A stretch of DNA of 57,437 nucleotides from Caryophanales bacterium (GTDB taxonomy: Bacteria; Bacillota; Bacilli; Bacillales; Bacillaceae_J), in contig DULJ01000077.1 in the NCBI GenBank assembly GCA_012840465.1, forward strand, positions 1 to 57,437, given 5' to 3'. The position numbers and the translations under genes were made by a program. Each line of letters opens with the position of its first letter. The stretch's first letter is position 1. This document shows, piece by piece, positions 18,847 to 27,468 of the stretch. The notes beneath the pieces were generated by a model. The model was not told where the DNA came from and did no database searches. It was given only the letters and a program-made list of their open reading frames with translations.

Positions 18847-19893
18847 TTATTTTACATATAAAGATTTCTTATTTAATTCATTCACTTCACCGATAATTCG
18901 GGCAGCGCTTATGTTTTGTTCGTGAAGCTTTTGCACATAAGCTTTGGCTTCTTCTTTTGGCAGACTTACTAAAAGTCCCCCTGAAGTAATCGCATCACAT
19001 AAAATGTATTGGTTACTTTCAGTAATCGATGGTGCGAACTCAACATCATCCTTCAACCATTCAAAGTTGGATTTCGAACCACCAGGAATGACACCTTGTT
19101 CGGCTAGATTGTATGTTCCATCTAAAACAGGGATATCTTCATATGTAATCGTCATACTGACGTTACTTCCTTTTGCCATTTCACATGCATGACCTAGCAA
19201 TCCAAAGCCTGTCACATCTGTAACAGCATGGATTTGGAAACCTTCTAATGCTTCAGCTGCTTTTTTATTGAGCATGGCCATAGTTTCGATTACTTTTTCT
19301 TCTTGTTCTGGTGTTACAACACCACGCTTAATGCCTGTAGTTAGAATTCCGACTCCGATTGGTTTTGTAAGAACTAACACATCCCCAGGTTTTGCCCCTA
19401 CATTACGGAAAAACTTTTCGGGGTGAACATAGCCAGTGACCGCCATTCCGAATTTTGGCTCTTGGTCATCGATCGAATGTCCACCGACAACAATCGCCCC
19501 GGATTCCTTCACTTTTTCCGCCGCCCCCTTTAAGATTTCTGCAAGCATATCCGCTCCAAGCTTTTTCACAGGGAAACCAACGATATTAAGTACAGTTTTA
19601 GGTTGACCACCCATTGCATAAACATCACTTAAGGCGTTAGCAGCCGCAATCTGTCCAAACATAAAAGGGTCATCCACAATGGGTGTAAAATAATCGACAG
19701 TCTGAATTAAGGCTAATTCATCTGATACACGATAAACCCCAGCATCATCCGATGTATCTATACCAACTAATAAATTTGGATCATGTTCTCTTTCTGGTAA
19801 TAGTCGCAACACTTGCGACAATTCGGCAGGGCCGATTTTGCAGCCTCAGCCAGCTTTTGTAGACATAGCCGTTAGGCGAACTTTTTCTTCCAC
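18847..19893 (-). CDS. selD: selenide, water dikinase SelD, a selenoprotein (UGA = Sec16)
   Basis: Makes selenophosphate from selenide and ATP. A start search that stops at TGA begins only at 19821, but the true frame runs from a GTG at 19893 preceded by GGAGGTGCATATT and reads VEEKVRLTAMSTKAGUGCKI, with TGA at 19846-19848 in the active-site position where SelD has Cys or Sec. Downstream are LLVGIDTSDDAGVYR, NALSDVYAMGG, GGHSIDDQEPKFG and DVTGFGLLGHACEM, all SelD signatures. Full length is 348 aa. A perfect hairpin follows the UGA. The gene diverges from the selW-like selenoprotein. Confidence 0.96.
19803..19819 (-). promoter_or_regulatory. bSECIS hairpin of selD
   Basis: In the mRNA sense, 26 nt after the UGA, GTCGCAA-GTG-TTGCGAC forms a perfect 7-bp stem with a GUG loop. 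Distance and a loop G fit the bacterial SECIS model. Confidence 0.8.
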
Positions 19894-19922
19894 AATATGC
19901 ACCTCCAACCTATAGTATAGTA

Positions 19923-19936
19923 TATCCTTGAGGATA
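19923..19936. promoter_or_regulatory. palindrome in selD / selW-like divergent region
   Basis: TATCCT-TG-AGGATA is a 14-bp palindrome 30 bp upstream of the selD start and overlapping its probable promoter (TATACTATACTATAGG on the minus strand). It is a candidate operator, perhaps for the nearby LysR protein. Confidence 0.45.
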
Positions 19937-19981
19937 AACTCTAATAAAATGACTTTTAGCCTGAAAATACGGGCAGATGAT

Positions 19982-20010
19982 TTTACTGCTAAATATAGTT
20001 TGTATAAAAT
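19982..20010 (+). promoter_or_regulatory. probable promoter of selW-like gene
   Basis: TTTACT (19982-19987), 17 bp, TAAAAT (20005-20010); then a leader with a small AAAGC-GCTTT hairpin and the GGAGG site. Confidence 0.5.
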
Positions 20011-20077
20011 ATTGGGTAAAGCCTCTGGCGAGCTTTGCGATTTTCAGCGGCATTTGATAAATTAGGAGGGATAGTAG

Positions 20078-20323
20078 ATGACTTATAAAATTACAATTGA
20101 GTTTTGTATGATGTGAAACTTTGCTCCAAAAGCTGCGAGTTTCGCAGAAGGATTAATTACTCATTTTCGCTCGGAAATTTCTTCGCTTGAACTTATTCCA
20201 AGCTCAGGTGGTATATTTGAAGTAACCGTGAATGGTGAAAAACGATATTCCAAGAAGGAAACAGGCAAATTTCCAAATGTCGACGAGTTTATTGCGGAGT
20301 TGGAAGCGATCGAGGAAAAATAG
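20078..20323 (+). CDS. SelT/SelW/SelH (Rdx)-like selenoprotein, CxxU motif
   Basis: The ATG at 20078 follows TTAGGAGGGATAGTAG. Reading TGA at 20114-20116 as Sec gives 81 aa opening MTYKITIEFCMMUNFAPKAA, then ITHFRSEISSLELIPSSGG, FEVTVNGEKRYSKKETG and FPNVDEFIAELE. This is the Rdx thioredoxin-like fold: beta strand, CxxU redox motif (Cys10, Sec13), and the GG-x-FEV-VNG strand. Any Sec-blind caller would miss it, since neither half is long. It diverges from selD and ends at a terminator facing hsp20. A redox role is inferred from the family; the substrate is unknown. Confidence 0.92.
20133..20147 (+). promoter_or_regulatory. bSECIS hairpin of selW-like gene
   Basis: CTGCGA-GTT-TCGCAG, a perfect 6-bp stem starting 16 nt after the UGA, with a GUU loop. 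Confidence 0.78.
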
Positions 20324-20330
20324 AAACTAT

Positions 20331-20367
20331 AAAAAAGTGCCAATTCGTAGTGAGTTGACACTTTTTT
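20331..20367. terminator. bidirectional terminator, selW-like / hsp20
   Basis: AAAAAAGTGCCAA and TTGACACTTTTTT arms around an 11-base loop between convergent genes. Confidence 0.78.
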
Positions 20368-20406
20368 GGTTGATTTTTACCGAAACAGCATTTATGCCTA
20401 AATAAT

Positions 20407-20829
20407 TTATTCAATATCAATAAACTTTTGCTTTCGCCGACTTTTTTTCGGTATATGGACTTCAAGAATCCCATTTTTATAATAGGCTTTTGTATCCGCA
20501 CTTATATCATATGGAAGAGGAATGACCCGTTCTAGTCTTCTGAACCTTCTTTCCTTTTTAAAATACTTTTTCTTGTCATCGATCGTTTCAAGTTCTTGGC
20601 GATCATCTGCGATAATTTTTAAACCTTCATGGACGGCTTCAATTTTAATTTGATTTTGACTGAAACCAGGAAGCTCTGCTTCAACTACAATTTTATTTCC
20701 CATATCATATAGGTCGACCCGAAACTGTTGAGGGAAAAAAGAAGTAAATGGGTCCTCCCAAAAACGGTTAAACACCTCATTTAGGTCTCTTATGACAGGC
20801 AAAAAGTCATTTTCTTCATTCTTGCTCAT
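20407..20829 (-). CDS. Hsp20/alpha-crystallin small heat-shock protein
   Basis: ATP-independent holdase of 140 aa. The alpha-crystallin domain spans about 40-130: FRVDLYDMGNKIVVEAELPG, ERRFRRLERVIPLPYDI, and the A-x-x-x-NGILEVHIPK segment, followed by a basic tail. Start at 20829 follows AAAGGAGAAATTGTT; the frame extends seven codons further. It is monocistronic and sits between two selenium genes, divergent from selA. No CIRCE or CtsR box is obvious in the short intergenic region. Confidence 0.9.
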   Translation of the reverse strand: MSKNEENDFLPVIRDLNEVFNRFWEDPFTSFFPQQFRVDLYDMGNKIVVEAELPGFSQNQIKIEAVHEGLKIIADDRQELETIDDKKKYFKKERRFRRLERVIPLPYDISADTKAYYKNGILEVHIPKKSRRKQKFIDIE

Positions 20830-20975
20830 AACAATTTCTCCTTTACTCAATTTCTCAATATAAAGGTATTCAAATCGTTAGGAAAATGACTAGGCTCCAG
20901 GAGTATTGCGGATTATGGTAATATTGGCAAAAATGATATAATATGACATGAATTTCAGGAGTGGAGGCACAAAAA

Positions 20976-22397
20976 ATGAAGCAATTTTTACGTTACTTAC
21001 CACCTGTTCATGAATTGCAGAAGTCTCGCGTCTATGAACAGTTGTTACAAAAATATAATGTAGGCAGTGAACGCTTAACAAGTATTTGTCAAGAAGAGTT
21101 AAATGGGATAAGAGAACAGCTTTTACAAGATCAATGGGTTGATGAAAAGCCGGACTTAAATAAGGAATATTGGACAAAACAAATTTTGGCAAAAGTAGAA
21201 AGAGCGGTTGAACAGTTATCACAGTATTATCTAAAAACGGTCATTAATGCGACTGGAACTGTTTTACATACGAATTTAGGACGGGCTCGTTTAGGTAAAA
21301 AGCAAATCGAACATGTTGTGAGGATCGCTTCTAATTACTCCAACTTAGAGTATAGGATTGACGAAGGGAAAAGAGGGTCACGTCACGATATTATTGAAGG
21401 TCTTATTCAACAAGTGACAGGCGCTGAAGCAGCAATGGTTGTGAATAATAATGCTGCCGCTGTTTATCTGATTTTAAGGGCACTTGCGAAAGATAAAGAG
21501 GTTATTGTATCAAGGGGGCAGCTTGTCGAAATTGGTGGTTCCTTCCGGATTTCTTCAATCATGGAAGAGAGTGGGGCTAAGCTTGTTGAGGTCGGAACAA
21601 CCAATAAAACCCACTTGTATGATTATGAAAATGCAATAAATGACGAAACAGCGCTGATTCTAAAAGTACATACGAGTAATTTTAAAGTAGTCGGCTTTAC
21701 CGAAAATGTTGAAAGTGAAGAGTTGGTTGAACTTAGTGGGAAACATGATAATGTGATTTTCTATGAAGATTTAGGAAGCGGTGTTTTAGCTGATTTTCAA
21801 AAACACGGGATTGGTGAAGAGCCTGTCGTGAGGGATGTTATTAAGCTTGGAGCAGACCTTGTTTCATTTAGCGGAGATAAATTGTTAGGTGGGCCCCAAG
21901 CCGGGATTATTGCCGGTAAACGTGAACTGATACAAAAATTAAAAAAACATCAGCTTGCTCGAGTGCTTCGGGTTGATAAAATGACATTTGCCGCCCTTGA
22001 AGCAACATTAAAAGCTTATGTTTTGGGAGAACAGGCGATGATGGAAATCCCAACACTACGTGATATTCTCCAAACGGGAGAGGAAATTGAAGCTCGTGCG
22101 CTATTGTTTCAACAGCAATTGTTGGAACAGAACCCACATTATACGTGTACGCCGGAAAAAGACTTTTCACAAGTTGGTGGGGGGACAATGCCAGAAGTAA
22201 AGCTCCCAACAGTCGTAGCTACCGTTACTCATTCTTCGCTAACTTCAGAAGAACTGGCAGTTAGGCTGAGATTATGTACTCCGAGCATTGTCACTCGTCA
22301 AAAGGATGAAAAAGTATATCTTGATTTTAGAACGATCACGGATGATGAGCTGGTATTTATCATTGCTGCTTTTTTAAGAATTGATAAAGAAAATTAA
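20976..22397 (+). CDS. selA: L-seryl-tRNA(Sec) selenium transferase SelA
   Basis: PLP enzyme that converts Ser-tRNA(Sec) to Sec-tRNA(Sec) with selenophosphate. 473 aa. Seen: VINATGTVLHTNLGRARL, VVNNNAAAVYLIL, SRGQLVEIGGSFRI, and the PLP lysine, Lys302, in SGDKLLGGPQAG. Start at 20976 follows GTGGAGGCACAAAAA. It has its own promoter region (TATAAT near 20937) and is separated from selB and selD by hsp20. With selB and selD it completes the protein part of the Sec pathway; the tRNA gene is elsewhere. Confidence 0.95.
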   Translation: MKQFLRYLPPVHELQKSRVYEQLLQKYNVGSERLTSICQEELNGIREQLLQDQWVDEKPDLNKEYWTKQILAKVERAVEQLSQYYLKTVINATGTVLHTNLGRARLGKKQIEHVVRIASNYSNLEYRIDEGKRGSRHDIIEGLIQQVTGAEAAMVVNNNAAAVYLILRALAKDKEVIVSRGQLVEIGGSFRISSIMEESGAKLVEVGTTNKTHLYDYENAINDETALILKVHTSNFKVVGFTENVESEELVELSGKHDNVIFYEDLGSGVLADFQKHGIGEEPVVRDVIKLGADLVSFSGDKLLGGPQAGIIAGKRELIQKLKKHQLARVLRVDKMTFAALEATLKAYVLGEQAMMEIPTLRDILQTGEEIEARALLFQQQLLEQNPHYTCTPEKDFSQVGGGTMPEVKLPTVVATVTHSSLTSEELAVRLRLCTPSIVTRQKDEKVYLDFRTITDDELVFIIAAFLRIDKEN

Positions 22398-22417
22398 TTC
22401 GGGCCGATTAATGCATT

Positions 22418-22552
22418 TTACATGTCATGCCCTTGATTATTCTTTTGACGGGTATGGTTATGATTTTTAACTTTTTTAGAGCCGCTTAATGGTTGTGGTT
22501 GATTTGTTGGTTCTTGTTGGTTCTTTGGTTGATTAGTACGTCCAGATCCCAT
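22418..22552 (-). CDS. sspP: small acid-soluble spore protein P
   Basis: 44-aa minus-strand gene. The product ends [19 protein letters not shown] plus QGHDM, matching the end of B. subtilis SspP (PLDGSKKVKN-NHTRQKHN-HDM); the Asn/Gln/Pro-rich N-terminus is variable. Start ATG at 22552 follows AGGAGGGAAAGACA on the minus strand. It is a minor spore core protein made in the forespore. In B. subtilis sspP lies with sspO upstream of citB, as here, but a plus-strand gene lies between the two here. Confidence 0.88.
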   Translation of the reverse strand: MGSGRTNQPKNQQEPTNQPQPLSGSKKVKNHNHTRQKNNQGHDM

Positions 22553-22687
22553 TGTCTTTCCCTCCTTTTATGTTTAGGATGGATTGCCTTAATTGGTTTT
22601 ATTCAAGTATAAAAATCCTGTTTTTGTACACAATAAAGCTAGAATGCACCGAGACGTATTTAATTGAAAATAAGGAGTGGAATTTTA

Positions 22688-22948
22688 ATGCCATACAATA
22701 AAAACAAACAACAAGCATTCCAGGCTGCTCAGCAAGGTGTTGACCATGCCGTTGATATTCATAAAGATCTAGTGCGAAATGATCCGGATTATGGGCACCA
22801 TTTAAAAGATCTTAAAAATGAAGTTAATGAAGCGTTCCAGCAAATAGAAAATGCTTTAGAAGTAGCTTCAGAAAGCCAATTAGATCAACTTCAAAAATTT
22901 CAAAGTGATCTCCAAACAATCGTTAGCCATGTCGATTTCGAGGATTAA
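22688..22948 (+). CDS. hypothetical helical protein between sspP and sspO
   Basis: 86 aa, starting MPYNKNKQQAFQAAQQGVD after AAGGAGTGGAATTTTA. It is Gln/Asp/Glu-rich and looks entirely helical, possibly coiled coil: heptad-like spacing runs through LKDLKNEVNEAFQQIENALE and the tail is acidic. No membrane segment, Cys or catalytic motif is seen. It lies between two spore genes, so a sporulation role is possible, but I do not recognise the family. A terminator shared with sspO follows. Confidence 0.75.
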   Translation: MPYNKNKQQAFQAAQQGVDHAVDIHKDLVRNDPDYGHHLKDLKNEVNEAFQQIENALEVASESQLDQLQKFQSDLQTIVSHVDFED

Positions 22949-22950
22949 AT

Positions 22951-22983
22951 AAAAACCGCTTCTCTCAACAAGAAGCGGTTTTT
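22951..22983. terminator. bidirectional terminator
   Basis: AAAAACCGCTTCT, CTCAACA, AGAAGCGGTTTTT: a perfect 13-bp stem serving the hypothetical gene and sspO. Confidence 0.92.
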
Positions 22984-22987
22984 ATCG

Positions 22988-23137
22988 TTATTGATTTTTC
23001 TTACGCTTCTTGTTGTGCTGCTTTTGTGTCTCTGTTAATGGTTCATTAGATAACTCCTCATTAAAACCCGCACCTGTTCCTTGAGCTTTAGCCGCGTTCA
23101 TTCCCGGGATCACGTGATTCGCTTTTCTTTTGGCCAC
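22988..23137 (-). CDS. sspO: small acid-soluble spore protein O
   Basis: 49-aa minus-strand gene; GTG at 23137 follows GGAGGTGAGTAAAA. The product begins [19 protein letters not shown] (after the initiator) and ends [10 protein letters not shown], which matches SspO of B. subtilis ([19 protein letters not shown] ... NKKRKTNQ). It is a basic spore core protein. It diverges from citB, the same position as in B. subtilis. Confidence 0.92.
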   Translation of the reverse strand: MAKRKANHVIPGMNAAKAQGTGAGFNEELSNEPLTETQKQHNKKRKKNQ

Positions 23138-23233
23138 TTTTACTCACCTCCACTACTATGTTTTGAAAAAGTGTCATAAATATACAATAATTCATCATTA
23201 TGTAAACTTATGTCGCCAAGAATCGAATCGGTA

Positions 23234-23322
23234 TTTACTTATGCGAAAAATTCAATTAAAATGAGAGAGTAATTAGATGGGAGTCATATTGTCGGCCTTT
23301 TTTTGACAATTACGACAATATG
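23234..23322 (+). promoter_or_regulatory. citB promoter and 9-bp inverted repeat in leader
   Basis: TTTACT (23234-23239), 17 bp, TAAAAT (23257-23262) is a likely SigA promoter. Downstream, CATATTGTC (23285-23293) and GACAATATG (23314-23322) are perfect 9-bp arms 20 bp apart, ending just before the GGGGGG ribosome site. It could be an operator (CcpC and others control citB in B. subtilis) or an mRNA hairpin. Confidence 0.6.
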
Positions 23323-23349
23323 CATAACTTTACAGGGGGGTACATATAA

Positions 23350-26055
23350 ATGGCAAACAATGATGTGTTTAAAGCACGGAAAACGTTTGAATCAAATGGC
23401 AAAACGTATAACTATTACGATTTAAGTGCGCTTGAAGGCGTGGCAAATATTTCGAAATTGCCATACTCTATCAAGGTATTACTTGAATCTGTTCTTCGTC
23501 AAGTTGACGGACGTGTCATCACTAAAGAGCATGTTGAAAACCTTGCAAAATGGGGCACAAGTGAATTACAAAATATTGATGTTCCATTCAAACCAGCTCG
23601 TGTAATTTTACAAGACTTCACAGGTGTACCTGCAGTTGTGGACTTAGCATCTCTAAGAAAAGCAATGGCAGATATGGGTGGAGACCCTGCGAAAATTAAT
23701 CCTGAAATTCCGGTTGACCTCGTTATCGACCACTCTGTACAGGTTGATAAAGCTGGTACAGCTGATTCATTAGAATTCAATATGGATTTAGAATTCCAAC
23801 GTAATAACGAGCGTTATCAGTTCTTAAGCTGGGCTACAAAAGCATTTGATAACTATCGTGCTGTTCCTCCAGCAACAGGTATTGTTCACCAAGTTAACTT
23901 GGAATACCTTGCTAGCGTTGTTATGACGAAAGAAGAAAACGGTGAAGTCGTAGCATTCCCTGACACATTAGTTGGTACTGACTCACATACTACTATGATC
24001 AATGGTATCGGTGTTCTTGGATGGGGCGTTGGTGGTATTGAAGCAGAAGCAGGAATGCTTGGACAACCTTCATACTTCCCAGTGCCTGAAGTAATCGGTG
24101 TTAAATTAGTTGGTTCACTCCCAAATGGTACAACAGCTACGGACATTGCGTTAAAAGCAACTCAAGTACTTCGTGAGAAAAAAGTAGTTGGTAAGTTTGT
24201 TGAGTACTTTGGACCAGGTCTTGCACAAATGCCACTTGCTGACCGTGCAACTATTTCAAATATGGCTCCAGAATATGGTGCTACATGTGGCTTCTTCCCA
24301 GTTGATAAAGAAGCACTTAACTACTTACGTCTAACAGGTCGTTCTGAAGAGCAAATTAACTTAGTTGAAGCTTATTGCCGTGCAAATGGATTATTCTATG
24401 TTGCTGGTGAATCAGAAGATCCAGTTTACACTGATGTAGTTGAAGTAAACCTTTCTGATATTGAACCAAATCTTTCTGGTCCTAAGCGTCCACAAGACTT
24501 AATTCCATTAACAAAAATGCAAGAGCAGTTCAAAAAAGCTGTTGTTGCACCACAAGGAACACAGGGTCTTGGCTTAACAGAAGAAGAGTTCAACAAAGAG
24601 GTAACTGTAAAGCTTGCAGACGGTACAGAAACTACTATGAAAACAGGTGCAATTGCTATCGCTGCAATTACAAGCTGTACAAATACATCAAACCCATATG
24701 TACTAGTTGCGGCTGGATTAGTTGCTAAAAAAGCAGTTGAAAAAGGCTTACAAGTACCAGCTTACGTTAAAACATCTTTAGCACCAGGTTCTAAAGTTGT
24801 AACTGGATACCTACAAAATTCTGGTCTATTACCATACTTGGAGCAACTTGGCTACAACATTGTTGGTTATGGTTGTACTACATGTATTGGTAACTCTGGT
24901 CCATTAGCACCAGAAATTGAAAAAGCAATTACTGACAGTGACTTAACTGTTACCTCTGTACTTTCAGGTAACCGTAACTTTGAAGGCCGTATCCACCCAC
25001 TAGTGAAAGCTAATTACTTAGCATCACCACCATTAGTAGTTGCTTACTCCCTAGCTGGTACAGTAGATGTTGACCTTCGCAATGACTCTTTTGGAAAAGA
25101 TAAAGATGGCAACGATGTTAAGTTTGCTGATATCTGGCCTTCTTATGAAGAAATCCAAGCAGTTGTTGAGAAAACAGTTACACCTGAATTATTCCGTTCA
25201 GAGTATGCTGAAGTATTTAAGAGCAATTCACGCTGGAATCAAATTGAATCTCCAGATGATGCTTTATATAATTGGGATGAAAATTCAACTTACATCCAAA
25301 ATCCTCCATTCTTTGAAGGATTAACAAAAGAATTAAGAGAAATCAAGACATTAACTGGTTTGCGTGTAGTTGGTAAGTTTGGTGACACTGTTACAACTGA
25401 CCATATCTCACCAGCAGGTTCAATCGCAAAAGATGCTCCTGCAGGTAAATACCTACAAGAGAAGGGTGTAAGCCCACGTGACTTCAACTCATACGGTTCT
25501 CGTCGTGGAAACGACCGCGTTATGACTAGAGGTACTTTTGCAAATATCCGTATCCGTAACCAAATTGCTCCTGGTACAGAAGGCGGTTGGACAACTTACT
25601 GGCCAACAGGCGAAGTTACATCAATCTTTGATGCAGCTATGAAGTATAAGGAAGATGGAACTGGCTTAGCAATTCTAGCTGGTAAAGATTACGGAATGGG
25701 CTCTTCTCGTGACTGGGCTGCTAAAGGTACATTCCTACTTGGAATTAAAACAGTTATCGCTGAGAGCTATGAGCGTATCCACCGTTCAAACCTTGTGTTA
25801 ATGGGTGTTCTTCCTCTTCAATTCAAAGAAGGCGAAAATGCTGAATCACTTGGTTTAACTGGGAAAGAAACAATCGAAGTTCAAATCGATGAAACTGTAA
25901 AACCACGTGACTTTGTTAAAGTAACAGCTACTAAAGAAGATGGTTCCAAAGTAGAATTCGAAGCACTTGCTCGTTTCGACTCTGAAGTTGAAATCGACTA
26001 CTACCGTCATGGCGGGATCTTACAAATGGTTTTACGCGAAAAATTAGCTAAATAA
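23350..26055 (+). CDS. citB: aconitate hydratase
   Basis: 901-aa aconitase A, the TCA-cycle enzyme that isomerises citrate to isocitrate. The [4Fe-4S] ligands are Cys443 ([10 protein letters not shown]) and Cys509 and Cys512 ([12 protein letters not shown]). Substrate-binding segments include [36 protein letters not shown] and the swivel-domain [10 protein letters not shown]. Codon use is more biased toward GC-ending or optimal codons than its neighbours, as expected of a highly expressed gene. The strong GGGGGG site precedes the ATG. Bacillus aconitase can also act as an RNA-binding regulator when it loses iron. Confidence 0.97.
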   Translation: MANNDVFKARKTFESNGKTYNYYDLSALEGVANISKLPYSIKVLLESVLRQVDGRVITKEHVENLAKWGTSELQNIDVPFKPARVILQDFTGVPAVVDLASLRKAMADMGGDPAKINPEIPVDLVIDHSVQVDKAGTADSLEFNMDLEFQRNNERYQFLSWATKAFDNYRAVPPATGIVHQVNLEYLASVVMTKEENGEVVAFPDTLVGTDSHTTMINGIGVLGWGVGGIEAEAGMLGQPSYFPVPEVIGVKLVGSLPNGTTATDIALKATQVLREKKVVGKFVEYFGPGLAQMPLADRATISNMAPEYGATCGFFPVDKEALNYLRLTGRSEEQINLVEAYCRANGLFYVAGESEDPVYTDVVEVNLSDIEPNLSGPKRPQDLIPLTKMQEQFKKAVVAPQGTQGLGLTEEEFNKEVTVKLADGTETTMKTGAIAIAAITSCTNTSNPYVLVAAGLVAKKAVEKGLQVPAYVKTSLAPGSKVVTGYLQNSGLLPYLEQLGYNIVGYGCTTCIGNSGPLAPEIEKAITDSDLTVTSVLSGNRNFEGRIHPLVKANYLASPPLVVAYSLAGTVDVDLRNDSFGKDKDGNDVKFADIWPSYEEIQAVVEKTVTPELFRSEYAEVFKSNSRWNQIESPDDALYNWDENSTYIQNPPFFEGLTKELREIKTLTGLRVVGKFGDTVTTDHISPAGSIAKDAPAGKYLQEKGVSPRDFNSYGSRRGNDRVMTRGTFANIRIRNQIAPGTEGGWTTYWPTGEVTSIFDAAMKYKEDGTGLAILAGKDYGMGSSRDWAAKGTFLLGIKTVIAESYERIHRSNLVLMGVLPLQFKEGENAESLGLTGKETIEVQIDETVKPRDFVKVTATKEDGSKVEFEALARFDSEVEIDYYRHGGILQMVLREKLAK

Positions 26056-26075
26056 TAATAGCGTAAGCTAAAATG

Positions 26076-26114
26076 AAGATGCAGTATTGTCAATTGGCAG
26101 TACTGCATCTTTTT
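26076..26114 (+). terminator. terminator after citB
   Basis: AAGATGCAGTA, 13-base loop, TACTGCATCTT, then TTT. Confidence 0.88.
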
Positions 26115-26160
26115 GATATAATGTATACTGGATGGGGTATGAGGGAAAGGGTGTGGGGAC

Positions 26161-27183
26161 GTGTTAAACGATGCCATCAAATTGGGACCATTTTTAATCA
26201 AATACTATTATTTGTTCATTTTTATTTCAGGATGTCTCGCTTATATAATGATGCGGTATCGTTTACGATTGAACCTTCCTTTGCGTGATGTTGTTTTGAA
26301 CCTGATCACAAATGGTGCGATCATTTGGATTTTCGTATGGAAATTTAGTTATATCATTTTTAATACCACAAAGGCAATTTCGAACCCACAGACCATTTTG
26401 TTTTTTACAGGTGGTAAAAATGGCATGATCTTGGCCACTTTTATGGCTGTTGTTTATTTGTTTGTGAAACTATGGAATAATAGTAACAAGAAGGTCGTAA
26501 TTGATGTTATAATTGTTGGAAGTTTTAGTTTTTTCATAAGTTTTTATTTGATCTTGCAATTTTCAGGATATAACACCCTGTCATCATTTATTAAGTTTTT
26601 AATATTATCTACTTTGTTTTTATTATATTTATATAAGGATATCAAGCAGCAGGAAAGGAAGGAAACAATGAAGAAGGTCATTGCGCTAATTGTTTTTATC
26701 GGGTTGATTGGCTATACTGTTTATTCAACTGCCTTCACTGAAAAAACAGCAGTGGAGGGATTGGAAAAAGGAAATCTTGCTCCAGACTTTGAATTAGTTA
26801 CCTTAAATGGGGACAAGGTGAAACTATCGGATTTCCGTGGGAAAAAGGTTTTATTAAATTTCTGGGCTTCCTGGTGTGGTCCATGTCGTGCGGAAATGCC
26901 GGACATGGAAGAGCTTCATAAAGAGGGCCGTGAAGATTTAGTCATATTGGCAGTCAATGCTACTCAAACTGAAAAAAGTAAAGAAAGCCCTGCGGAGTTC
27001 ATTAAGAAATTAGAATTAACTTTCCCAGTCGTTTTAGATGAAAAAGGGATTGTAAGTAAAACCTATCAAGTTATTGCCTTACCAACAAGTTATTTTATTG
27101 ACAGTGAAGGGAAAATCAACGATAAATACACAGGTACATTAAGCTACGAGCAAATGATCAATGGAGTTTCAAAATTGGATTAA
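26161..27183 (+). CDS. membrane domain fused in frame to TlpA/ResA-like thioredoxin (YneN region)
   Basis: One frame of 340 codons from GTG 26161. Residues 1-165 contain about five hydrophobic helices with no recognised motif. From Met170 on it reads MKKVIALIVFIGLIGYTVYS, a membrane anchor, then a TlpA-like thioredoxin domain with NFWASWCGPCRAEMPDMEEL and cis-Pro ALPTSYFID. Met170 (26668) is preceded by GGAAAGGAAGGAAACA, a good ribosome site, so the thioredoxin may also be made alone, as B. subtilis yneN is. It likely acts on thiols outside the membrane. Position after citB matches yneN. Confidence 0.85.
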   Translation: MLNDAIKLGPFLIKYYYLFIFISGCLAYIMMRYRLRLNLPLRDVVLNLITNGAIIWIFVWKFSYIIFNTTKAISNPQTILFFTGGKNGMILATFMAVVYLFVKLWNNSNKKVVIDVIIVGSFSFFISFYLILQFSGYNTLSSFIKFLILSTLFLLYLYKDIKQQERKETMKKVIALIVFIGLIGYTVYSTAFTEKTAVEGLEKGNLAPDFELVTLNGDKVKLSDFRGKKVLLNFWASWCGPCRAEMPDMEELHKEGREDLVILAVNATQTEKSKESPAEFIKKLELTFPVVLDEKGIVSKTYQVIALPTSYFIDSEGKINDKYTGTLSYEQMINGVSKLD

Positions 27184-27196
27184 ATGATTAAAGATG

Positions 27197-27228
27197 AAGC
27201 TCACTATACGCGTGGGCTTTTCTTTTTT
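27197..27228 (+). terminator. terminator after thioredoxin gene
   Basis: AAGCTCAC, 7-base loop, GTGGGCTT, then TTCTTTTTT. Confidence 0.8.
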
Positions 27229-27264
27229 CATGGAATGGAAAGGCCGATAAAACTCGGACAAGTA

Positions 27265-27282
27265 TTGTGAATTAATTCACAA
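27265..27282. promoter_or_regulatory. Rex/Fnr-type palindrome, upstream site
   Basis: TTGTGAA-TTAA-TTCACAA is a perfect 18-bp palindrome. It matches the Rex operator (TTGTGAA-N4-TTCACAA) and also the Bacillus Fnr box (TGTGA-N6-TCACA). It ends 8 bp before the -35 box. Confidence 0.85.
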
Positions 27283-27290
27283 AATAGCCA

Positions 27291-27318
27291 TAGACAAGAT
27301 TTAAAAATGATGTATAAT
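27291..27318 (+). promoter_or_regulatory. SigA promoter of 70-aa gene
   Basis: TAGACA (27291-27296), 16 bp, TATAAT (27313-27318). The leader to the GTG at 27469 is about 140 nt and holds the second palindrome. Confidence 0.72.
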
Positions 27319-27424
27319 GAAGATAGCGCTTACAAATGTCATCGCTAATGAATAAGATAATATGTGAAAAAATGTACAAGAGGGATAAGCACCGAAGCTA
27401 AGCAACAGTTCTTTTTAGGTTGAA

Positions 27425-27442
27425 TTGTGAATAGTTTCACAA
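27425..27442. promoter_or_regulatory. Rex/Fnr-type palindrome, downstream site
   Basis: TTGTGAA-TAGT-TTCACAA, a second near-identical site in the leader, about 110 bp beyond the likely transcription start and 20 bp before the ribosome site. A downstream site suits a repressor (Rex) more than an activator. Confidence 0.85.
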
Positions 27443-27468
27443 GAAGGGAAGGAAAGGAGGGATAGTCC

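Noticed and set aside
19821-19893. selD start at 19821 (MSQVLRLLPE).
   Set aside because: It has no ribosome site and would omit the active-site Sec; the GTG at 19893 has GGAGG and matches SelD N-termini.
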